64,000 nt of DNA, taken from positions 2,170,001 through 2,234,000 of the forward strand of contig NZ_CP107935.1 of NCBI RefSeq assembly GCF_036038375.1, written 5' to 3'. The notes beneath the pieces were generated by a model. It did no database searches. It saw only the letters and a program-made list of their open reading frames with translations, and was not told the DNA's origin. The position numbers and the translations under genes were made by a program. Numbering within the stretch: the first letter of the stretch is position 1; each line of letters begins with the position of its first letter. Shown in pieces: positions 45,765 to 54,952 of the stretch. The stretch is from Streptomyces sp. NBC_00414 (GTDB taxonomy: Bacteria; Actinomycetota; Actinomycetes; Streptomycetales; Streptomycetaceae).

Positions 45765-47095
45765 GTCACGCTCACCTTTCGGCTGAACCTGCGGGCGGCC
45801 GGGGCGAGGGCTGCCGTCAGCAGGGCCGTGACGGGGGCTCCGGAGCGGGCGGCGAGGGCTGCCTGGAGCGGGATCATGGCTCGGATTCCACCGCCGACGG
45901 CTCTTTGTGTCAGTGGGGGTGACGGGTTGAGGGCGGCGTGGATGAGGGGGCGGGCGGAGGTGACGGCGTAGAGGGTGGTGAGTGCTCCGCTCAAGGAGGC
46001 GATGTTCAGGGTGACTCCCCTGGGCCTGGGAGGGGGGTCCCTGAAGTTGAGAGCGGTCGGCGCGTTCTCCGGTGCCCGGCCACTCGCACCGGTGGCACTC
46101 GCACCGCCGGCGGTCGAACCGGTGGGTGTCGTCCGGTCGTCGCGGGTCAGGTCGCCGCCCGTCCGGCTGTCGCGTGTCAGGGACCAGGTCAGGGCAGTCG
46201 TCGTGGCCAGGGCGGTCAGTGGGGCCCACGGGGAGCCGCCCTGGGTCTCGTGACGGGAGACCGTGGTGACGGCCAGCGTGTGGGTGGCCAGGGTCAGGGC
46301 GGACGGCACCACCTTGCGGGTGTCACCACCCGAGGCCACCCCGCCGAGGAGCAGGTCCAGGCCTCGGGCCGCGGCCATCGCCAAGGGGCCCGCGGGTGTG
46401 CGTTTGAGGACCAGGTCGTACGACCAGACCGTGGCCGCCAGAGCGCCCGCGAGCGCGAGCGGCCGACGGCCCGCGCGGGACGCCAGGGCCAGACCCGCCA
46501 CGGTCAGACCCCCGGCCGCCGCGAGGGCGGCGGCCGGCTTCACGCGGCCGGAGGGCAGGGGGCGGTGCGGGCGGTCGATGGCGTCCTCGGCGCGGTCGGC
46601 CCAGTCGTTGAGGGCCATACCGGCCTCGTACAGACAGAGGGAGGAGCCGATGGCCAGCAGGGTTCGGGGGTTCGGGCGGACCCCGGCAGCGGCGGCGCCC
46701 GCGAGTGCGTCGCCGGGGACGGTGAACAGGGCGGGCAGGCGGAGGAGTTCCACCCAGGCGCGCAGCCCCGCACCCGCAGCGCGCGGCCTCGGCCTCGACC
46801 GCGGCCCCGGTTTCCGCTCCGACCTCGGCTCGGGCTCCGGCCCAACCCCCGGCTCCCGCTCCGGGATCAGCTCCGATCTCGGAATCGGGATCGGATTCGC
46901 CCCCGAGCCGTCCGGCCGCCCCGGCCCGGCAGGCCACCCGAGCCGCTCCCGCCACCCGGACACTCCGCGCGCCCCGGGCACACCGATCCTCCCGGGTACA
47001 GCACTCGCCCCGGGCTCACCCCTCCGACCGACCGCCGCACTCCGGCCGGACGCCGCACTCCGACCGGGTCGTATCAGCCCGCGCAGGCCGCTCAT
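45761..47095 (-). CDS. eboC: UbiA-superfamily prenyltransferase (SCO3242 family, EboC-like)
   Basis: A 444-residue membrane protein. The first Asp-rich motif is NDWADRAEDAIDRPHRPLPSG (about 163-183, described in part) and the second region is WSYDLVLKRTPAGPLAMAAARGLD; both are standard for UbiA enzymes that move an isoprenoid from a diphosphate onto an acceptor. About eight helices follow residue 110. The N-terminal ~105 residues are a low-complexity Gly/Pro/Arg/Glu stretch, and a second Thr/Gly-rich insert lies around 310-340. In this operon the acceptor may be a cyclitol phosphate. Overlaps the inositol-phosphate synthase stop (ATGA). Confidence 0.87.
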   Translation of the reverse strand: MSGLRGLIRPGRSAASGRSAAVGRRGEPGASAVPGRIGVPGARGVSGWRERLGWPAGPGRPDGSGANPIPIPRSELIPEREPGVGPEPEPRSERKPGPRSRPRPRAAGAGLRAWVELLRLPALFTVPGDALAGAAAAGVRPNPRTLLAIGSSLCLYEAGMALNDWADRAEDAIDRPHRPLPSGRVKPAAALAAAGGLTVAGLALASRAGRRPLALAGALAATVWSYDLVLKRTPAGPLAMAAARGLDLLLGGVASGGDTRKVVPSALTLATHTLAVTTVSRHETQGGSPWAPLTALATTTALTWSLTRDSRTGGDLTRDDRTTPTGSTAGGASATGASGRAPENAPTALNFRDPPPRPRGVTLNIASLSGALTTLYAVTSARPLIHAALNPSPPLTQRAVGGGIRAMIPLQAALAARSGAPVTALLTAALAPAARRFSRKVSVT

Positions 47096-48348
47096 CGGCG
47101 CTCCCCCGTTATGCCTTCCGGGTCTGGGCCTTCCGAGGCTGTGTCTTCGGGGGTTGTGTCTTCGGGGGTTGTGCCTTGCGGGTCCCCGTGTGCCGTCCGG
47201 GGTGTCGCGGGGCCCGGGGGCTGTGCGAGTTCCCGGAGTCGTGCCGCGAAGCCGACCAGGTCCGCGAACTGCTCGCCCAGGGCCGCGGGCCCCTCCCCCA
47301 CCGGGTCCTTGAAGTAGAAGCCGAGTTCGGCCACCGGGCCCGTGAGGCCGGCCTCGTGGGCGCGGGCCATCAGGCGGGCCAGGTCCAGGATCAGCGGGGC
47401 GGCGAGGGAGGAGTCGCAGCCCTGCCAGGTCGTCTGGAGGACCATGCGGGTGCCGAGGAAGCCGTCGAAGGCGATGTGGTCCCAGGCGGTCTTCCAGTCG
47501 CCGAGGGACGGTACGTCGTCGATGTGGGTCTCGCCCTGGGGGACCGTGCCCAGGGTGTCGGCGAGGACGCGTTCCTTGCCCGCGTTCTTCGCGGCCGCGG
47601 CGGCCGGGTCGGCGAGGGCCGCACCGTCACCGCCGCCCAGCAGGTTCGTACCGGACCAGGCCCGGACGGCCAGGGCGCGCTGCGCGAACATCGGGCCGAG
47701 GACCGACCGCAGCAGGGTCTGGCCGGTCTTGCCGTCCCGGCCGGCGTACGGCAGTCCTGACGCGGCAGCCGCGGGGGCGAGCAGCGGGTGGTGCAGGCCC
47801 ATGGAGGGTGTGAAGTTGACGTACGGGCAGCCGGCCCGCAGCGCGGCCGCCGCGTACAGCGAGCTGGCGGGGAGGGCGGCGCCCTCGGGGACGGGTTCCG
47901 TGGAGGCCACGTTGACCACGACGGCCCGGTCCAGGCCGCTCCGGCGGACGAAGTCGCGTATGTCGTGGGCGAGGCTCTCGATCAGTTCGTCCTCGGTCCG
48001 CGTGTCGCCGGGGAGCGGGCCGCCGATCCTGATCTCCCGGTCCGCGGCGGCCAGTTCGGCGGAGACGGCCGAGGGCAGGTCGTGGGGCAGGACGCCACCG
48101 GCGGCGAGCGACTCGGCCCGTTTCGGGAGCGGGCAGTCCACCACGTCGTGGCCGCCGAAGACGAGCGACGACAGGGGAGGCAGGCCCGCCTCGCGGAAGG
48201 CGCCGGTCTCGGTCACCATGCCGGTCGGTGGATGGAGCCCGGCCGTGACGGCCGCGCAGCCCGCGACGGCGGTCGTGGCGACGGAGCCCCGCGCTCCGAT
48301 CAGCCACACTCCCACCCGAGAAGGGGAAACAGACGGTTCGGCGGACAT
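47092..48348 (-). CDS. Myo-inositol-1-phosphate synthase-family protein
   Basis: A 418-residue member of the inositol-3-phosphate synthase family. NAD-binding VGVWLIGARGSVATT (about 12-26), VNVASTEP, NFTPSMGLHHP, DGKTGQTLLRSVLGPMFAQR, LGGGDGAAL, and the signature SLGDWKTAWDHIAFDGFLG with TTWQGCDSSLAAPLILDLARL are all present. The enzyme converts glucose 6-phosphate to inositol 3-phosphate through NAD-dependent oxidation, aldol closure and reduction. It is the first gene of the ebo-type operon, with GGGAGG five bases before ATG 48348. It occupies the role that a dehydroquinate-synthase-like cyclase (eboD) has in other ebo clusters. A Thr/Glu/Pro repeat tail ends the protein. Confidence 0.9.
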   Translation of the reverse strand: MSAEPSVSPSRVGVWLIGARGSVATTAVAGCAAVTAGLHPPTGMVTETGAFREAGLPPLSSLVFGGHDVVDCPLPKRAESLAAGGVLPHDLPSAVSAELAAADREIRIGGPLPGDTRTEDELIESLAHDIRDFVRRSGLDRAVVVNVASTEPVPEGAALPASSLYAAAALRAGCPYVNFTPSMGLHHPLLAPAAAASGLPYAGRDGKTGQTLLRSVLGPMFAQRALAVRAWSGTNLLGGGDGAALADPAAAAAKNAGKERVLADTLGTVPQGETHIDDVPSLGDWKTAWDHIAFDGFLGTRMVLQTTWQGCDSSLAAPLILDLARLMARAHEAGLTGPVAELGFYFKDPVGEGPAALGEQFADLVGFAARLRELAQPPGPATPRTAHGDPQGTTPEDTTPEDTASEGPDPEGITGERR

Positions 48349-48435
48349 GGGCAGCCTCCCTCTCAAACGCGAACCGGGGCCGCGGTGGTGCGCGGTCCGG
48401 GAAAACCGGTGCCGGAGGGGTGAGGAGGGGTAAGA

Positions 48436-48469
48436 CGGCGGGCGGGGGTCCGGCGTCCCCCGCCCGCCG
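48436..48469. terminator. Terminator separating the sugar operon from the ebo-type operon
   Basis: A 13-bp perfect GC stem (48436-48448 with 48457-48469), 8-base loop, starting four bases after the ThuA-DUF1080 stop at 48474 on the minus strand. It implies that the operon starting at 48348 has its own promoter in 48349-48435. Confidence 0.85.
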
Positions 48470-48473
48470 CCGC

Positions 48474-49859
48474 TCAATCGCCCTGCTCGGTGGACCGCGT
48501 CGGTCGCACCGGCAGTTGCTTGATCCGGACGTCGCGGAAGGACACCTGGTCGTCGGCTCCGTGGTTCTGGATGCCGACATGGCCGTCCCGCAGGCTGCGC
48601 GCCGGATCGGTGTTGGTGTAGTCGTTGATCTGCACGCCGTTGAGCCGGACGCGGAGGCGCTCGCCCTCCACGCGGATCTCGTACGTGTTCCACTCCCCCG
48701 GCGGGTTCAGCGCACGGTCGCGCTTCTTGATGTCGGCGGACTGGAAGCTGTACACGGCCCCGGTGGTGCGGTCGGGGGCGTCGGTCGCGTCGATCTGGAT
48801 CTCGTACCCGTTGTCGACGGCCGACCAGGGGTCGTCGGAGGCCGGGAAGCCCACGAACACACCGGAGTTGTCGTCCCCGGAGGCGCTCGCCATCTTCCAG
48901 TCGAGCTTCAGCGAGTACGAGCCGAACTCGGAGGCGCCGTACCAGAGCATGCCCAGGCCGCCGGACGACGTGAGTGTTCCGTCGTCCGAGAGCGAGAAGG
49001 AGCCCGGTCCCGCCTGCTTCCAGTCCGCCAGCGACTCGGCGGTCCCGTCGAAGAGGGGGGTGTACCCCTTCTCCGGGCGGCAGTCGGCCTGTGTGGCGCC
49101 GACGGCCCAGCGGATGCCGCCCAGCAGGTGCTGCCGGAAGGCGGGATCGGCGTACGACTCCTTGGTGTGGCCGCTGCCCGTGTAGAAGGAACGGCCGCCC
49201 CGGTACTCCTGGCACCAGGCGATCGGGTGGTCGCCGCTCATCGTGCCGCCGGTGTACGACGACTCGTCGAGCGAGGCCAGTACATGGGCCCGGTCACGCG
49301 GGTTGGAGCGGTAGTTGTACCACTCGTCCGTGCGGTTCCAGGACTCCCCGAGGTGCGCGGTGGCCGGGTGGGACCGGTCCTCGACCTCGACGCGGGCGGG
49401 CTGGATCGCCGGGTGCGACTGGAAGTAGGCGCCGGCGAGGCCGCCGTAGAACTCCCAGTCGTACTCGGTGTCGGCGGCGGCGTGGATGCCCACGTAACCG
49501 CCGCCGCGCCCGATGTACCCCTCGAACGCCTTCTGCTGGCCCTTGTCGAGGACGTCCCCGGTCGTGGAGAGGAACACCACGGCGTCGTACCGGGCGAGGT
49601 TTCGCACGGAGAAGGCGCGCGAGTCCTCGGTGGCGTCCACCGCGAAGCCGTTCTCGGCGCCGAGGGCCTTCACCGCCGCGATCCCCTCGGGGATCGAGTC
49701 GTGCCGGAACCCGGCGGTCTCGGAGAACACCAGGACCCGCTCGTCACCCGGGGATCCCTTCGGCTCTTTCGACCCCTTCGACGCGGCCGGTCCCGACACA
49801 CACCCGATGAGCAGGGTGGCGCCGACAACCGCGGTCACGGTACGGCCGGTTGCACGCAT
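48474..49859 (-). CDS. ThuA-DUF1080 (3-keto-disaccharide hydrolase-type) lipoprotein
   Basis: A 461-residue exported lipoprotein with lipobox LLIGC near residue 20. The first domain (about 40-245) is ThuA-like: RVLVFSETAGFRHDSIP, VVFLSTTGDVLD, GGGYVGIHAAADTEYDW and a C-terminal YTGSGHTKESY. The second (about 260-450) is DUF1080/GH16-like lectin fold: YTPLFDGTAESLADW, NSGVFVGFP, GYEIQIDATD, WNTYEIRVEGERLRVRLNG and HVGIQNHG. ThuA proteins take part in 3-keto-sugar metabolism, and DUF1080 includes 3-keto-disaccharide hydrolases. The pair may remove or hydrolyse keto-glycosides outside the membrane. Confidence 0.87.
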   Translation of the reverse strand: MRATGRTVTAVVGATLLIGCVSGPAASKGSKEPKGSPGDERVLVFSETAGFRHDSIPEGIAAVKALGAENGFAVDATEDSRAFSVRNLARYDAVVFLSTTGDVLDKGQQKAFEGYIGRGGGYVGIHAAADTEYDWEFYGGLAGAYFQSHPAIQPARVEVEDRSHPATAHLGESWNRTDEWYNYRSNPRDRAHVLASLDESSYTGGTMSGDHPIAWCQEYRGGRSFYTGSGHTKESYADPAFRQHLLGGIRWAVGATQADCRPEKGYTPLFDGTAESLADWKQAGPGSFSLSDDGTLTSSGGLGMLWYGASEFGSYSLKLDWKMASASGDDNSGVFVGFPASDDPWSAVDNGYEIQIDATDAPDRTTGAVYSFQSADIKKRDRALNPPGEWNTYEIRVEGERLRVRLNGVQINDYTNTDPARSLRDGHVGIQNHGADDQVSFRDVRIKQLPVRPTRSTEQGD

Positions 49860-49891
49860 GACAGACCTCCCTCTGCGGATCTCGACGGGTC

Positions 49892-52453
49892 TCAGCGGGT
49901 CGTGAAGGTGAAGTCGTCCACGTCGTACAGGGCTCCGGTGCCGCTGCCCTTGGCGACGAGGTAGAGCGTGGTCGTGCCGCGCGGCGCCTTGGACAGGGAG
50001 GCGGTGACGTCCTGGAAGGTCTCCCAGCCGCCGGTCACCGGGACGGTCGCGCTGCCCAGCAGACGGCCGGTGGGCGAACCGGCGCGGACTTCGAGCTTGC
50101 CGCCCGTGCCCGCTGACGAGACGCGTGCCGTGAGCTTGGTGGCGTTGCTCAGGACGTACGGCTCGAAGGAGATCCAGTCCTTGTTGCCGATGTCACCGAC
50201 GGTCTTCGCGCCGTGCGCGCCGGTCCGCTCCGTGATGGTCACGCCCTGGGACTTGCCGAAGTGCTCGGCCTGGCGGTGCTTGGGCTGGACGACGGACTGG
50301 TCGTGCGTGGTGAGCGCCTGCTGGCCGCCGCCTCCGCCGTCGGTGTACTCCGCGTCGAAGACACCGAAGATGTTGGCGTCCTCGTCGTGGCCGCCGTCGG
50401 CGCTGGTCTGGATGGTGCCGGAGCAGCCGTTCGCCGAGGTCACCGGGTGGCCGTGGCTGTCGTGGCCGAGGACGAAGGTGACCTTCACCTTGGCGCAGTC
50501 GATGGTGCGGTCCTCCGGGTCGGTGACCTTCACCTTGAAGGGCACGGCCTCACCGAACGCGAACAGCTGGCCGTCCTGCGGGAGTTGGAGGGTCACCTTG
50601 GGCGCGGTGTTGCCGACGACGATCTGCACGCTGGAGCTGCCGGTGCGGCCGTCGGGGTCCTTCGCCGTCAGGGTCGCGGTGTACGTGCCGTTCGTCTTGT
50701 ACTTGTACGTCGGGTTGGCGGAGGTGGACTTGCCGCCGTCGCCGAAGTCCCAGCTGTACGTGAGGGTGTCGCCGTCGGCGTCCGTGGAGCCGGCGGAGGA
50801 GAACTTCACCTTCAGCGGCGCCTGTCCGGACGTCTTGTCGGCGGCGGCCTGTGCGACGGGCGAGTGACCGTCGGTGGCGTTCTCGATGCGGTACAGGGCG
50901 GAGTTCTCGTCGCCGCCGAACCAGGCGAGGCCGTAGTCGAGGACGTAGAGCGCGCCGTCCGGGCCGAAGGCCATGTCCATGACCTGGGTGCCGGTCCACG
51001 GCACGTCGTTGATGGACTCGACGGTGCCGGTGCCGTCCGACGAGATCCGCTTGATCCACTGGCGGCCGAACTCTCCGGCGAAGAAGTCGCCGTCGTACGC
51101 CTCGGGGAACTTGACCGGCGAGTCGAGGGAGGCGTCGTAGTCGTAGACCGGGCCGCCCATCGGGGACTCGGAGCCGGTGCCGAACTCGGGCACGGATCCG
51201 CCGTCGTAGGGGATCCAGGCGGCCTGGGCCGGGGGCAGGTCGGTGAGACCGGTGTTGTTCGGCGAGGTGTTCTTGGGCGCGGCGCAGTCGAAGGAGGCGC
51301 CCGAGGTCTTCGTCGCGAAGTCGTAGTCCACGTAGGCGTCGTTGTCACCCGTGCAGTACGGCCAGCCGAAGTTGCCGGGCTCGGTCACGCGGGCGAACTC
51401 GACCTGTCCGGCGGGGCCGCGCGCGGGGTCGGCCGCTCCGGCGTCCGGGCCGTAGTCGCCGACGTAGAGGATGCCGGTCTTCTTGTCGACGCTGAAGCGG
51501 AACGGGTTGCGGAAGCCCATCGCGTAGATCTCGGGGCGCGTCTTGTCCGTGCCGGGTGCGAAGAGGTTGCCGTCGGGGACCGTGTACGAGCCGTCGGCGT
51601 TCACCTTGACGCGTAGGATCTTGCCGCGCAGGTCGTTGGTGTTGCCGGAGGTGCGCTGGGCGTCGAAGACGGGGTTGCGGTCGGCGCGCTCGTCGATGGG
51701 CGCGTAACCGTCCGACTGGAACGGGTTGGAGTCGTCACCGGTCGACAGGTAGAGGTTGCCGGCCGCGTCGAAGTCGATGTCACCGCCGACATGGCAGCAG
51801 ATGCCGCGGGTGGCGGGGACGTCGAGGATCTTCTTCTCGCTGGCGTTGTCGAGGGTGCCGTCGGCGTTCAGGACGAAGCGGGAGAGCCGGTTGACGCCGT
51901 CGAAGGGCGCGAAGTCGGCCGCGGTGCCCGTCTCGGGGGCGTCGCCCGCCGGGGTGTCGAGCGGCGGGGCGTAGTAGAGGTAGATGAAGCGGTTGTCGGC
52001 GAAGCCGGGGTCGACGCCGACGCCCTGCAGTCCTTCCTCGTCGTGCGAGTAGACGTCGAGCTTGCCCGCCAGTTTGGTGTTGCCCGCGCTGTCGGTGAGC
52101 CGCAGTTCGCCGTCGCGCGAGGTGTGCAGCACCGAGCGGTTCGGGAGGACGGCCAGCGACATGGGCTCGCCGACCTCGGGCTCGCCCTTGGCGAGGGTGA
52201 CCTGCTGGAAGTCCTCCGCGGCGACCGGTGCGGCGGGAGCCGCACCCGGGTCCGCGGTGGCCGCGCCCGCCGGGGGCGTGGCGAGGGTGAGCGAGGCACC
52301 GGCGAGGAGTGCGCCGGTGAGCAGGGCCAGCGCCTTGCGGACCCGTATTTTCGGGCGGCCTCTGCGACTTTCGGTTCGGTTGCTCTCAGCTCTGTGGCTC
52401 TCGGCTCTGTGGCTCTCGGTTCTGGTGCTGCTGGTGGGGTCGTTCGCGTGCAC
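49892..52453 (-). CDS. Secreted glucose/sorbosone dehydrogenase-type protein with PKD domain
   Basis: An 853-residue exported protein. A Ser/Arg/Glu repeat prefix (ESHRAESHRAESNRTESRR) precedes a signal peptide (about 38-64). The PQQ-dependent sugar dehydrogenase-like beta-propeller (about 80-500) contains VLHTSRDGELRL, GLQGVGVDPGF, ICCHVGGDIDFD, LRGKILRV, YAMGFRNPFRF, GDYGPDAG and MDMAFGPDGALYVLDYG. A PKD domain (about 525-610: YSWDFGDGGKS) and a C-terminal jelly-roll, carbohydrate-binding-like region follow. It may oxidise sugars or polyols outside the cell. The repeated 15-bp units of the prefix suggest an inflated start or a later Met/Val; no better ribosome site was found. Confidence 0.85.
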   Translation of the reverse strand: MHANDPTSSTRTESHRAESHRAESNRTESRRGRPKIRVRKALALLTGALLAGASLTLATPPAGAATADPGAAPAAPVAAEDFQQVTLAKGEPEVGEPMSLAVLPNRSVLHTSRDGELRLTDSAGNTKLAGKLDVYSHDEEGLQGVGVDPGFADNRFIYLYYAPPLDTPAGDAPETGTAADFAPFDGVNRLSRFVLNADGTLDNASEKKILDVPATRGICCHVGGDIDFDAAGNLYLSTGDDSNPFQSDGYAPIDERADRNPVFDAQRTSGNTNDLRGKILRVKVNADGSYTVPDGNLFAPGTDKTRPEIYAMGFRNPFRFSVDKKTGILYVGDYGPDAGAADPARGPAGQVEFARVTEPGNFGWPYCTGDNDAYVDYDFATKTSGASFDCAAPKNTSPNNTGLTDLPPAQAAWIPYDGGSVPEFGTGSESPMGGPVYDYDASLDSPVKFPEAYDGDFFAGEFGRQWIKRISSDGTGTVESINDVPWTGTQVMDMAFGPDGALYVLDYGLAWFGGDENSALYRIENATDGHSPVAQAAADKTSGQAPLKVKFSSAGSTDADGDTLTYSWDFGDGGKSTSANPTYKYKTNGTYTATLTAKDPDGRTGSSSVQIVVGNTAPKVTLQLPQDGQLFAFGEAVPFKVKVTDPEDRTIDCAKVKVTFVLGHDSHGHPVTSANGCSGTIQTSADGGHDEDANIFGVFDAEYTDGGGGGQQALTTHDQSVVQPKHRQAEHFGKSQGVTITERTGAHGAKTVGDIGNKDWISFEPYVLSNATKLTARVSSAGTGGKLEVRAGSPTGRLLGSATVPVTGGWETFQDVTASLSKAPRGTTTLYLVAKGSGTGALYDVDDFTFTTR

Positions 52454-52543
52454 GGGTGCCTCCAGAATGGGGCTGGTGGTTCATGCGGGTGCGATACGCC
52501 GGGGTGCGCCGTCACCCCGGAGCGAACTCTGTGCGGGGGGTGG

Positions 52544-53548
52544 CTAGTCGTTGCCGCCGAAGGCCGCGTCGAAGGAGGCGGTGGGCGGTTCGAAGTCGAA
52601 GGCCTTCAGGCGGGTGAGTGCCTCGGGTGCGCCCTGGAGGCGGTCCATGCCCGCGTCCTCCCACTCGACCGAGATCGGTCCCTTGTAGTCGATGGAGCGC
52701 AGCATCCGGAACACGTCCTCCCAGGGGACGTCGCCGTGGCCGGCGGACACGAAGTCCCAGCCGCGGCGCGGGTCGCCCCAGGGGAGATGCGAGCCGAGGC
52801 GTCCGTTGCGGCCGTCGAGGCGCTTGCGCGCTTCCTTGCAGTCGACGTGGTAGATCCGGTCGCGGAAGTCCCACAGGAAGCCGACCGGGTCGAGGTCCTG
52901 CCACACGAAGTGCGACGGGTCGAAGTTCAGCCCGAAGGCCGGCCGGTGGCCGACCGCCTCCAGCGCGCGCTGGGTCGTCCAGTAGTCGTACGCGATCTCG
53001 CTGGGGTGGACCTCGTGCGCGAACCGCACGCCCTCGTTGTCGAAGACGTCGAGGATGGGGTTCCAGCGGTTGGCGAAGTCCTCGTAGCCGCGCTCGATCA
53101 TCGACTCCGGGGCGGGCGGGAACATCGCGACCAGGTGCCAGATCGAGGAGCCGGTGAAGCCGATGACGGTGTCGACGCCGAAGGCCGCCGCGGCGCGCGC
53201 GGTGTCGGCTATCTCGGCCGCCGCCCGCTGCCGTACGCCCTCGGCCTCGCCGTCGCCCCAGATGCGGGCGGGGAGGATCGCCTGGTGGCGTTCGTCGATG
53301 ATGGCGTCGCAGACGGCCTGGCCCACCAGGTGGTTGGAGATGGCCCAGCACTTGAGGCCGTACTTGTCGAGGAGTTCCCGCCGGGAGTCCAGGTACCCGG
53401 GGTCCGCGAGGGCCTTGTCGACCTCGAAGTGGTCTCCCCAGCAGGCGAGTTCGAGGCCTTCGTAGCCGAAGTCACGGGCGAGGCGGCAGACCTCTTCGAG
53501 GGGCAGGTCGGCCCACTGGCCGGTGAAGAGCGTGAAGGTGCGCGGCAT
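52544..53548 (-). CDS. Sugar phosphate isomerase/epimerase-family protein
   Basis: A 334-residue cytoplasmic TIM barrel. Start [27 protein letters not shown] is typical of AP endonuclease 2-like sugar enzymes. Metal ligands appear in [11 protein letters not shown] (Glu), [11 protein letters not shown] (Asp, His), YHVDCKEA (Asp) and [10 protein letters not shown] (Glu). Similar proteins accompany Gfo/Idh dehydrogenases in 3-keto-glycoside and inositol routes, where they isomerise or eliminate on the keto product. It starts 15 bases before the end of the dehydrogenase gene region (gap 14 bases), so the two are a pair. Confidence 0.85.
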   Translation of the reverse strand: MPRTFTLFTGQWADLPLEEVCRLARDFGYEGLELACWGDHFEVDKALADPGYLDSRRELLDKYGLKCWAISNHLVGQAVCDAIIDERHQAILPARIWGDGEAEGVRQRAAAEIADTARAAAAFGVDTVIGFTGSSIWHLVAMFPPAPESMIERGYEDFANRWNPILDVFDNEGVRFAHEVHPSEIAYDYWTTQRALEAVGHRPAFGLNFDPSHFVWQDLDPVGFLWDFRDRIYHVDCKEARKRLDGRNGRLGSHLPWGDPRRGWDFVSAGHGDVPWEDVFRMLRSIDYKGPISVEWEDAGMDRLQGAPEALTRLKAFDFEPPTASFDAAFGGND

Positions 53549-53562
53549 GGGACTGGCCCTCC

Positions 53563-54807
53563 TCAGCTGGCTATGGGGGTGAAGACGGAGTTCTTCTCGG
53601 CGCTCTCCTCGACCGCCGCCAGGACGCGCTGCACCTGCAGCCCGTCGGCGAAGGACGGCAGTGGCTGCCCGCCGTCGGCGATCGCGTGGACCAGGTCGCG
53701 GGCCTGGTGCACGAAGGTGTGCTCGTAGCCGAGGCCGTGGCCCGGCGGCCACCAGGCCTCCAGGTACGGGTGGTCGGGTTCGGTGACGAGGATGCGGCGG
53801 AAGCCCGCGTGGGCGGTGGGCTCCGTGCCGTCGTGGTACGAGAGTTCGTTGAGGCGCTCCAGGTCGAAGGCCAACGAGCCCTTCTCGCCGTTGAGTTCGA
53901 TGCGCAGGGAGTTCTTGCGGCCGGTCGCGAACCGGGTGGCCTCGAAGGACGCGAGGGCTCCCGAGGCGAACCGTCCGGTGAACAGGGCGGCGTCGTCGAC
54001 CGTGACGGCCCCGAGTTCGCCGCCGCCGGCCGCCGACAGGCCGCTGGACGCCCCGGAGAGCAGCGGCCTCTCCCGTACGAAGGTCTCGGTGAGGGCGGAC
54101 ACTCCGACGACCGGCTCTCCCGCCAGGTACTGCGCGAGGTCGACGATGTGGGCGCCCAGGTCGCCGAGTGCGCCCGAGCCCGCCGTCTCCTTGCGCAGCC
54201 GCCAGGTGAGCGGGAACTCCCGGTCCACCAGCCAGTCCTGAAGGTACGTCACCCGTACGTGCCGCAGTGCGCCGATGCGGCCCTCGGCGACCATCTTCCT
54301 GGCCAGCGCCGTCGCGGGCACCCGGCGGTAGTTGAAACCGACCATCGCCACCTGGCCGCGCGCCGCGGCTGCCGCGGCGGCCTCGGTCATCGCCTCGGCC
54401 TCCTCGACGGTGTTGGCGAGGGGCTTCTCGCACAGCACGTGCTTGCCGGCGGCGAGGGCGGCGATGGCGATCTCGGCGTGGCTGTCGCCCGGGGTGCAGA
54501 CGTCCACGAGGTCGACGTCGTCGCGGGCGATCAGGGCCCGCCAGTCGGTCTCGGCCGCCGCCCAGCCGAGCCGGTCGGCCGCCGCTCCCACGGCCTGCGC
54601 GTCACGGCCGCAGACGGCGGCGAGGACGGGTCGGAGCGGCAGCTCGAAGACGCGGTCCGCGGTGCGCCAGCCCTGGGAGTGGGCGGCGCCCATGAACGCG
54701 TATCCGACCATGCCCACGCCCAGCGGGGGTCTGCCGGCCTGTGCCCCGGCCGGTGCCCCTGCCTGTGCCCCGGCTTGTGCCTCGTCGGGCTGCTGCGGCT
54801 GTGCCAT
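53563..54807 (-). CDS. Gfo/Idh/MocA-family NAD(P)-dependent oxidoreductase
   Basis: A 414-residue sugar or cyclitol dehydrogenase. Rossmann start [18 protein letters not shown] (about 30-47), [16 protein letters not shown], and CEKPLA (Lys for catalysis, about 129-134); the C-terminal domain has the catalytic His in [12 protein letters not shown]. It resembles members that oxidise myo-inositol, scyllo-inositol or C3 of glucosides. The N-terminal Ala/Gln/Gly/Pro repeat ([16 protein letters not shown]) is low complexity and may reflect a start upstream of the real fold. Cotranscribed with the next isomerase gene. Confidence 0.88.
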   Translation of the reverse strand: MAQPQQPDEAQAGAQAGAPAGAQAGRPPLGVGMVGYAFMGAAHSQGWRTADRVFELPLRPVLAAVCGRDAQAVGAAADRLGWAAAETDWRALIARDDVDLVDVCTPGDSHAEIAIAALAAGKHVLCEKPLANTVEEAEAMTEAAAAAAARGQVAMVGFNYRRVPATALARKMVAEGRIGALRHVRVTYLQDWLVDREFPLTWRLRKETAGSGALGDLGAHIVDLAQYLAGEPVVGVSALTETFVRERPLLSGASSGLSAAGGGELGAVTVDDAALFTGRFASGALASFEATRFATGRKNSLRIELNGEKGSLAFDLERLNELSYHDGTEPTAHAGFRRILVTEPDHPYLEAWWPPGHGLGYEHTFVHQARDLVHAIADGGQPLPSFADGLQVQRVLAAVEESAEKNSVFTPIAS

Positions 54808-54896
54808 GCGGAGGTCCTCCTCTTCGTCGTGGCGCGATGGGGGGTGCGGGGGCGCTCCGCCGGGGTGCGGTGGTGCGGAGACTGCGGGTTCGTCGT

Positions 54897-54926
54897 GGCT
54901 GGTCGCGCGCAGTTCCCCGCGCCCCT
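54897..54926. repeat. Partial streptomycete hairpin repeat
   Basis: TGGCTGGTCGCGCGCAGTTC...CCCCT resembles one arm of the large hairpin repeat at 61112-61166. It lies in the 145-bp gap between the binding protein and dehydrogenase genes, next to a GC hairpin-prone tail. Confidence 0.6.
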
Positions 54927-54952
54927 GGCGGGCGCCCGTAGCGGGGCACTGC

